The notes beneath the pieces were generated by a model that was not told the origin of the DNA, ran no database searches, and saw only the letters and a list, made by a program, of their open reading frames with translations. A DNA stretch of 12,522 nt. It comes from Euperipatoides rowelli. Taxonomy: Eukaryota > Onychophora > Udeonychophora > Euonychophora > Peripatopsidae. The stretch lies in assembly GCA_003024985.2 (NCBI GenBank), contig PXIH01S0075004.1, one strand, 5' to 3'. The translations under genes were made by a program, and so were the position numbers. Positions 6,843 through 12,522 of this stretch are shown piece by piece. How positions within the stretch are numbered: position 1 is the stretch's first letter; every line of letters begins with the position of its first letter.

Positions 6843-7369
6843 AAAAGTAAACTTATGTTCTACATTTTAGTGCAGATAAAAGATTGAAATCTGGCAAAAC
6901 TTAGTTTTTACTTCATTTTTTTTTTCTTGACTAAAAAAAAGGTGTTGGTGTATTTCAGCATAACAAATAACCCAGCCACTTTAGATTTTCATGTTTACAG
7001 TTAGAGCATGCTCTTGTGCAATAACTTACTTGGGTGTTCAAAATATCCTACAGTGTATGTCTAGGACCTGTATATAAACAATGGTCATTTTATTAACTCT
7101 ACATAATATGTAAATAGACCAAATTTTATAGACTGAAATTGTATTATCAAATGACATAGTGGTGTGTTCAAATTCACTTTTAACTTTATCAGAGTTCTAA
7201 GCCACCTAATATGTATAACAAAATATATATAAAATTGTGAATTAAATAAAACATTGCAATGATAAAAATCTAGATTACAAATTACATTCAACTTTTTCAA
7301 TCTATATTAACTTATCCTTATAACTTTATGTAATGTTTTTTTAACTGGGAGAATTTTTAACTTTAACAA
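6843..7369. other. AT-rich sequence, nothing identified
   Basis: No repeat, RNA or coding signal could be supported. The minus-strand open frame at 7085-7300 has the biased composition of translated AT-rich DNA and no recognisable domain. Confidence 0.5.
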
Positions 7370-7397
7370 CCCCCCCCCCCTCTCTCTCTCTCTTTCC
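7370..7397 (+). repeat. Pure pyrimidine tract C11(TC)n
   Basis: Eleven C's are followed by six TC dinucleotides and TTTCC, an uninterrupted pyrimidine run. Such tracts are prone to length change and can form triplex DNA. It lies about 60 bp upstream of the candidate splice acceptor ending at 7457, but is too far away to be that site's own polypyrimidine tract. Confidence 0.9.
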
Positions 7398-7457
7398 TAA
7401 ATACTTTACAAATTTACTTGTCTTTTATTAAAATACACACTTTCCTTCATGCTTCAG

Positions 7458-7538
7458 GATAGTGAGTTTGTGGAGCCAGTTTTCACAAATGCNCCAAAGG
7501 CATCATTAAAAATCAATAAAATCTATAATGGACATTGA
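7458..7538 (+). CDS. Candidate alternative last exon (26 codons and stop)
   Basis: A strong acceptor, ACACACTTTCCTTCATGCTTCAG, ends at 7457. The sequence after it is open from GAT 7458 to TGA 7536-7538, starting DSEFVEPVFTNAPKASLKIN and ending KIYNGH. The frame one base later meets a stop at once (GATAG). The next AATAAA after the stop, 7562-7567, is followed by a G/GT-rich stretch (7568-7590), the arrangement expected of a cleavage and polyadenylation site. The exon starts in phase 0, like the exon at 8604, so both could be joined to the same upstream donor. That would make this an intronic-polyadenylation isoform. One base of codon 12 is N (7492). I do not recognise the protein. Confidence 0.42.
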   Translation, partial: DSEFVEPVFTNXPKASLKINKIYNGH

Positions 7539-7561
7539 AGACCTCGTAGCTTGGAAATCCA

Positions 7562-7590
7562 AATAAAATGGAGTGGAGGGAGGGGGTGTA
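7562..7590 (+). terminator. Candidate poly(A) signal with G-rich downstream element
   Basis: AATAAA at 7562-7567 lies 24 bases after the TGA of the candidate exon. It is followed immediately by GGAGTGGAGGGAGGGGGTGT, which fits a downstream GU/G-rich element. A second AATAAA (7515-7520) lies inside the coding part. AATAAA is common by chance in AT-rich DNA, so the G-rich partner is what makes this site notable. Confidence 0.4.
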
Positions 7591-7599
7591 GATATTTTC

Positions 7600-8603
7600 C
7601 TACTTTCTGTCATTTTAAAATAATAAATATTGAGATGAATGTTGATTTTTAATAGGCTATAGGCTAAATAATTGCTGAATTTGTTACTATTTAATTTTTT
7701 TTATAAACAGTTATATTAATATTGAAATAAATGTTTAAAAATTTGTGAGGAAATATTAAATATTTCTTTTTAATAAGGTTTTTTTTTTTTTTTTTTTTTT
7801 TTTGATTCTATAAAAAAGAAAAATTTTTCGGGGTGGGAAGATTTTTCCAAGTTACTATATTAAAATTCATCATAAATATTTCATTTTTAAAAACCTGAGC
7901 AAAAATGAGCTAGATTAAATGTTTTAGTAATAATTGTTTTTCATGATTCAAGTGAAATTTCATTCTAGATTTATTCAAAATTATTTAGTTTGGTGAATAT
8001 AATGTATCATAATCACATATAAGCTTAGATTTAAACGAACAGGATTTGATCTGAATGTATTCTAAAGTAATCAAGTTATTTAGTATATATCTGTACACCA
8101 TTTAATTATTTTGTTAATTGCCATCTCACTCCATCATCTGACAGGTAATTATATGCTAGTTAATACTTCATGTTTGCTTTCAAGTTGCATAATTTAGCCC
8201 ATTGTAATAAAATAGCTAATGCACGGGCAAGATATCATATTATTACTTTCAAATTAAATTTTTAATTAAATTTAATTATATTCCAACAAGTGAAAATATG
8301 AACAAAAAATTTTGGAATGATCATAATGCTGGCAAAAAATTCACCTGATAACTTCTTGCTAAGGAGGTAACTTAGAGTTTCATTGACTGATTTTACAAAA
8401 CTCTCAACTCTTGTCGTGCACTTTGCTGCTGCTTATCTCATCAGTTGATTATTAATATTGGCTTTATTCAATGATCAAGCCATTATTGATAGATGCAGAT
8501 GCTAGAGATAACCAGAAGGATTAGATACTAAATTTGGTGCCATTTTTTTATTACACTAGTGAACTTATGACTCTGACCCTAGGTTCTACTTTTGTTGTTA
8601 CAG
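7600..8603. other. AT-rich sequence with T25 run
   Basis: This is noncoding AT-rich sequence with a T25 homopolymer at 7779-7803 and an A/T palindromic patch near 8249-8278. The end of the stretch (about 8570-8603) contains CTGAC, a plausible branch point, and the pyrimidine tract TTCTACTTTTGTTGTTACAG that precedes the exon at 8604. Confidence 0.5.
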
Positions 8604-8699
8604 GATTGCTCTAGTCCTTCATTTTCAAATAGCCTACGGCTACTCTTGACTTGGAGAGAATTAACAGAGACTACCAATCACTGGGCTAGGCTACAGATG
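8604..8699 (+). CDS. Candidate internal exon, phase 0-0, 32 codons
   Basis: The acceptor TTCTACTTTTGTTGTTACAG, with a CTGAC branch-point-like motif upstream, is followed by 96 bases open in exactly one frame. The exon ends at CAGATG before the donor GTAAGG. It begins DCSSPSFSNSLRLLLTWREL and ends TNHWARLQM. Tryptophan, arginine, leucine and threonine content is unlike the translated background of this window, and local GC is higher. Phase 0 at both ends matches the next exon after an 87-bp intron. I do not recognise the family. It is one of the two strongest host coding signals here. Confidence 0.5.
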
Positions 8700-8786
8700 G
8701 TAAGGGAAACAATTTTCAACATTTGTTGGAATATTTTATTAATTATGGTTTTGTATGTTTTTGCCTGCTGAAATTTTTGCCTACAG

Positions 8787-8876
8787 GCTGGGAAGCTAGC
8801 TATGGTAGCTCAGAACATAGATGGTCTGAGCCAGTTACTCTTTACCATGGCTATCTTTACATTGAATAATATATGA
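8787..8876 (+). CDS. Candidate terminal exon (29 codons and stop)
   Basis: A GT-AG intron of 87 bp (8700-8786, ending AAATTTTTGCCTACAG) separates this from the previous exon. The frame stays open in phase 0 from GCT 8787 to TGA 8874-8876, starting AGKLAMVAQNIDGLSQLLFT and ending MAIFTLNNI. The end is hydrophobic, but too short to call a membrane segment confidently. Internal GT dinucleotides (for example 8805 and 8824) are weak donors, so a terminal exon is the simplest reading. No canonical AATAAA follows within several hundred bases, which weakens the terminal assignment. The protein is unrecognised. Confidence 0.42.
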   Translation, partial: AGKLAMVAQNIDGLSQLLFTMAIFTLNNI

Positions 8877-10049
8877 AAAGCAGATTGACCATGGGGTTGA
8901 GCTGGTATATATGTCACATGAGTGTTTGACAGATGTTTTACCAATACCATAAAAAAAGCTCTTATTTCACCCTACTTTTTTTTTTTTAAATTTTATACGA
9001 AAGGTGTCAATAACATCGATCATGATCTACCCCATAAACCGCCTAATGCTTTTTGGTAGACCACCAATAATATATGGTATATTTTCTTTTAAGTCCCAAT
9101 TTTCAAAATCCATTGAAAAATCAATAATTAAAATAATAATTAATAATAGAAAGCAATATGTTTGTTTTTTATACTAAATGAATTTATTTTTTATTAGATA
9201 GTTGTATAATATGCATTTATAGGCTACAACGATCTGCTCTACTGCTTTTAATAAGTAGTAATTAATTAACATAATAGTGGTGATACCATATTATTAACTT
9301 TAAATGCACGAGGATAACAACAAAATGATACAAGCATTTAAAATTAAAAGTGTGCTGCTCAAATATGTTTACTTGTGAAATTTATGGCTCGAAAGTGGTA
9401 AATTAAATTTTTTTTTACGTTCTAAATTAATAATTTTCTCGGCCAAAATATTTCCCATAATAATCCAAATTGTTCATTTAAAAAAATAAAAAACAGAAAT
9501 AAATTTCATTAATTTTTGTTTACTTTTTAATGTCCATAAAGATAAAATAGTGACCCAAGCTATAATAGACTAATATTTTTTTTAAAAATATATAACTAAA
9601 TACTTTATTTACAAAAATAAAAATAACAGCAAAATATAAAAACAAAAACAATGAAATTCAAATCAATAATCAAAATTAAAATATTTGTCCAAAATTTATA
9701 ATTTCAGATACTTAAAAGATCAAATTTAATGGATTTTTTTAAATTTTTTTTAATTATTGATTTTCAAAGATTTTTACTAAAAAAAATTTTCCACCAGAAA
9801 AACAAAAGAAAAATTAAAAACAAAAATGTTATTCACAATTCAATTTTTAAAATAATTGTCTTTAGCTCCTCACCCTTAAAACAACATTGTCCACTNCCCC
9901 CTTAAAAAAAATGAATGTAAAATTCAAGATTATGATTGCAGATGATTAAAACCAAAATTTTATTTCTACCCCATCATCTAAGATGTTGTAATCACTCAGT
10001 TTTTACATAACAATTTCAATCTTTTTAATAAATCCAAGTTGATGCAATG
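8877..10049. other. Very AT-rich spacer, possible 3' UTR at left
   Basis: The first part could be 3' UTR of the gene model. From about 9410 to 9850 the sequence is extremely AT-rich, with many A and T runs and no repeat I can classify. One N lies at 9896 in a C-rich patch. No coding signal is supported. Confidence 0.5.
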
Positions 10050-10620
10050 ATAACTTTTTTTGTCGGCCATCATGAAAACCAAACCTCACGAAATAACCCA
10101 CTTCTCGAGCAGGGCAAGAAAGCTTGAAACAAAGCTAACAAAATGTACTATATTTTTTCATGACGAACAGTCTAGTTAATTTTGTGCATTTAATTTCGGA
10201 CGAAAAATTATCGAATAGTCTAAATAATTCAAAAAGTTAGCTATTGATGAACACGCCTCTAGTTGAAACGTGTCTCAGCCATGTTAAATGGATTTTCATG
10301 AGATATTTTAATACTCATGAGATAACTTTTGTGTTGAAAAAATAATTGAGACAGAATGGAGTTTATTGCCATATTATTACAGTTTTCATCGTGGTTTACG
10401 ACCACACAGAATGAAAATGAAATAGTAGCGGTAGTTTGTATAATCAAAAATCGATTTAATTATGTTTTTAAATTTTATCGAGAAGAGAATGACTGAATGA
10501 CCTGAATGACTGAACCTACACCAGAGATTTCTCCATATTAATAACAATAGCTCAATATAGAAATATTTGGTGTTGCATGGGCGTGAACCTACGCCTCGGA
10601 GAACGCACCCAATGATGATC
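10050..10620. promoter_or_regulatory. CpG-preserved segment, possible promoter/5' region
   Basis: I count about 17 CpG dinucleotides in roughly 570 bp (for example GTCGGCC 10062, TTCGGACGAA near 10197, TACGCCTCGGAGAACGCA near 10591-10606). This is close to expectation for its base composition, whereas stretches such as 5500-7400 hold only about five in 2 kb. In animals with germline gene-body methylation, CpG retention marks unmethylated regulatory DNA, or a recent insertion. Two minus-strand open frames (10259-10447 and 10386-10622) lie here but overlap each other and look noncoding. TGACTGAA-type units repeat three times at 10490-10514. GGCGT/ACGCC near 10581-10595 can form a small stem. 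Confidence 0.3.
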
Positions 10621-11689
10621 ATGATTCAAATATTAAGCAATTTTAAAATGGTATAGATGTTTTACTCAGGAATTTGAAATATTTTTTTTTAGCTCATAAA
10701 TAGTAATAATAGCCTAACTTATATATATTACAGAATTCATTACTCCTTTTATGATTAAACTTTAACTTGAATTGGTATTTTTTTTTTCTGAATATATCAA
10801 ATAGATATTGTTTGTGAAATTTTGAGATTCGCTTTAGTGTGAGGACATTAATAATAATAGATATAGAAAGTTTCCTGTTACATATTTATTTCGAAGAAAA
10901 AAAGCTTGCATCTTACAAAATATTACTGTTGTAGCAATATTATGCTTATGTATCTGTTTCCAAACTAAAATGTTTACATTAATATATTATGTTAATTGTT
11001 AATATATCAAATTAATTTTTGTAACAATAAAAGTAATGTCTTCAATATGCTGAATAAGTGTTTCTATGAATGCATATTTCAGGATTGAAGACATTTTCCT
11101 GAAGATTAATTATTGCTATTTGAGATGATCTATTGTATATATATGGCTATTTTATCAAATTTTGGATTTTTTTTTAAAAAAAACTTAGCTATTAAATTAA
11201 TTAAATTGTATCTCATTTGCAAATTGCACAAAGTTAAAAATATTGTCTGGTCTAATGAGTCTTAACAATTTAAGCATTTTTTTTAACCTTGTTCTATATC
11301 AAACTAGCCTACCAATTACTAGAGTTAGCTACTTTAAAGTCATCTCTTACTATTTACACTAATGAACGGATCCCAAGACAGAATTGTCGCTCTAAGTCAA
11401 CAACAAACTTCACCATGAACTGTAANATTTTGAGCCATTTCCGACCATTTGTCCTATATGACTGAAATAGATGTGCAGATGTTAAAAACGCAGTAAAATG
11501 GGACATGCTAACATCCACTTTTGTCAGCTTTTAGACGATTCTCTATATACTGTATAATGATAATGAACAAACAAATAGCGCTAGTGAACAATGTCTGGTA
11601 TTTACAATATATTTTGCACTTTTATCTCGTATCAGTTGCAATCACAAATGATTATTTTTCTGTTGGCTTTAAATTGTAAGTTTAGATTT
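10621..11689. other. AT-rich spacer; less AT-rich patch 11340-11600
   Basis: This is mostly AT-rich noncoding sequence. The patch from about 11340 to 11600 has more mixed composition (ACGGATCCCAAGACAG, TGGGACATGCTAACATCC) and may be an old transposon fragment, but I cannot classify it. One N lies at 11425. Confidence 0.4.
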
Positions 11690-11707
11690 AAATTTATAAA
11701 CAAACAT
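11690..11707 (+). repeat. Left target-site duplication of SINE (18 bp)
   Basis: AAATTTATAAACAAACAT is repeated exactly at 11954-11971 on the other side of the SINE. The first few A's of the right copy merge with the A tail, so the unambiguous length is at least 15 bp. An A/T-rich target with a 15-18 bp duplication is the expected product of LINE-encoded target-primed reverse transcription. Confidence 0.93.
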
Positions 11708-11953
11708 GTCTCAGTTCCGTGGTCGAGCGGATTCACTTCCGCTTGATGAACCAAAGGCATATGCCGAGGTGTACAGGTTCGCTCCTCGGCTTGGGCAGTT
11801 AAGGAACGGTTTTTTCCCTAGCTTTAACAGCTCGCTTCGAGTTTTTCCAAGTACGCTGCCCTTGTAACATGAAGGAACTGTGTATCCACGTTTAAATCAG
11901 TTAAATATTCAGTTTAAAATCAATTTAAAGTCAATTTAATTAACCAAAAAAAA
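11708..11953 (+). mobile_element. Full-length tRNA-derived SINE
   Basis: A retroposed RNA polymerase III-type element of about 246 bp. The head carries an A box, TGGTCGAGCGG (11720-11730), and a B box, GGTTCGCTCC (11776-11785), about 56 bp apart, as in a class II (Leu/Ser-like) tRNA or an extended tRNA-like head. A perfect 7-bp stem, GCCGAGG/CCTCGGC (11763-11769 and 11784-11790), encloses the B box. The tRNA-unrelated body runs to about 11940 and ends in A11 (11946-11956, overlapping the target duplication). Identical 18-bp flanks and about 12 surviving CpGs in the first 180 bp suggest a fairly recent insertion. It encodes no protein and would depend on a LINE for movement. Whether its tail matches the LINE in this window is not evident. 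Confidence 0.9.
11719..11785 (+). promoter_or_regulatory. Internal Pol III promoter (A and B boxes) of the SINE
   Basis: TGGTCGAGCGG at 11720-11730 fits the A-box consensus TRGYNNARNGG. GGTTCGCTCC at 11776-11785 fits the B box GGTTCRANNCC except for one missing base near the middle, which may weaken TFIIIC binding. T6 at about 11811-11816 would be a premature Pol III terminator within the element. Confidence 0.75.
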
Positions 11954-11971
11954 AAATTTATAAACAAACAT
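11954..11971 (+). repeat. Right target-site duplication of SINE (18 bp)
   Basis: This is an exact copy of 11690-11707, directly after the A tail of the SINE. Confidence 0.93.
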
Positions 11972-12522
11972 TTTCTTTATATAGCGGAAAGGCGACTCGG
12001 TAACAAGCATTTTTTGTGATAGCCTACATTTTTTTTAAAACAATTATTAAAATCTTTCTGCAAGAAATATTNTGAAAACAACTGAGTAGAGAATATAGTT
12101 TATGAAATTCAATATGCCTTTATAAAATATAAAATAATGAATAAATCGGTAAAAATATAGTTTAAAAGAATGTCGAAATTGCAAATTGTTTGCTTAATAC
12201 CATAGTTTTACATCACTACAGAAATTAAAAAAACATTAAAAACTAAAATTAGTATGGTAATAAAAATTTGAATCAAATGATAATTTTTAAAATAATTTTC
12301 ATTTCTGGCAAATATAGAATGTATTGTAATTGTCCATGGATAAATCTTTCATGAATTTAATTTAAAAATTAAGCTCATATTAATGAAAACCATCATAAAT
12401 TTGACCCCTAACCCTGACCAAAAAAATATATATTGCACAATGTATTAACTTGGGGCAAAAAAAAATATCAATTTTGTTTTTTAAAGAAAAATTAATTTCA
12501 TTAAAAACTAAAATAGAATGTT
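11972..12522. other. AT-rich spacer to window end
   Basis: Apart from one CpG-containing patch, GCGGAAAGGCGACTCGGTAA (11984-12003), the sequence is AT-rich. I found no coding, RNA or repeat signal. One N lies at 12072. Confidence 0.5.

Noticed and set aside
7779-7803. T25 run as the reverse-oriented tail of a retroposed copy
   Set aside because: No target-site duplication or element body could be found beside it, so it is treated as a plain homopolymer.
8398-8520. Exon after the acceptor-like CTGCTGCTTATCTCATCAG ending near 8446
   Set aside because: All three frames after this site meet stop codons within about ten codons and no donor pairs with it.
9180-9258. Minus-strand open stretch reading LLKAVEQIVVAYKC
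   Set aside because: It is short, has no convincing splice acceptor, and quickly turns into asparagine/lysine/isoleucine-rich translation of AT-rich DNA.
10259-10622. Two overlapping minus-strand open frames (62 and 78 codons)
   Set aside because: They overlap each other in different frames, have compositions typical of translated AT-rich DNA and show no motif. Only the CpG content of the region was kept as a signal.
11708-11797. Functional tRNA gene
   Set aside because: A and B boxes are present but the acceptor stem does not pair, the B box lacks a base, and the unit has an unrelated body, A tail and target-site duplications, so it is a SINE head.

Overview
This looks like a piece of a eukaryotic nuclear genome, most likely an arthropod and probably an insect. 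It is very AT-rich, has long A/T homopolymers, and holds no long open reading frame or bacterial-style gene organisation. The insect inference rests on the mobile-element mix: a decayed LINE of the 'endonuclease-reverse transcriptase' type common in insects, mariner-like 5' ends with a terminal motif resembling TATACAGGRTG, and a tRNA-derived SINE. The species cannot be named from the sequence. Six single N's (5215, 6144, 7492, 9896, 11425, 12072) are isolated ambiguous calls.

Layout from left to right. A possible minus-strand exon touches the left edge (1-71). It is followed by a duplicated palindromic unit (188-356), AT-rich spacer, a dispersed repeat pair (1082-1144 and 1564-1625) and a strong hairpin (1608-1679). 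A LINE reverse-transcriptase remnant runs from about 1969 to 3044 on the plus strand. It carries a 150-bp second copy of its own downstream sequence. A degenerate Helitron-like tail may end near 3570. Three head-to-tail, 5'-only copies of a mariner-like transposase gene lie on the minus strand (about 3790-4610), next to a tRNA-Asn-like half (4637-4660).

The middle and right of the window may contain the 3' end of an unrecognised host gene on the plus strand. It would consist of small phase-0 exons at 5428-5481, 7458-7538 (an alternative last exon with its own poly(A) signal), 8604-8699 and 8787-8876. The last two flank an 87-bp GT-AG intron. The large intron between the first and second exons holds a C-rich tract and a 43-bp minisatellite of about 16 units (6144-6842). 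Further right there is a CpG-preserved segment (about 10050-10620) and a well-preserved SINE (11708-11953) bounded by identical 18-bp target-site duplications.

The rest is AT-rich noncoding sequence. I found no evidence for a novel multi-gene system. The most distinctive signals are the templated insertion inside the LINE, the iterated transposon 5' ends, the alternative-last-exon gene model and the clean SINE insertion.
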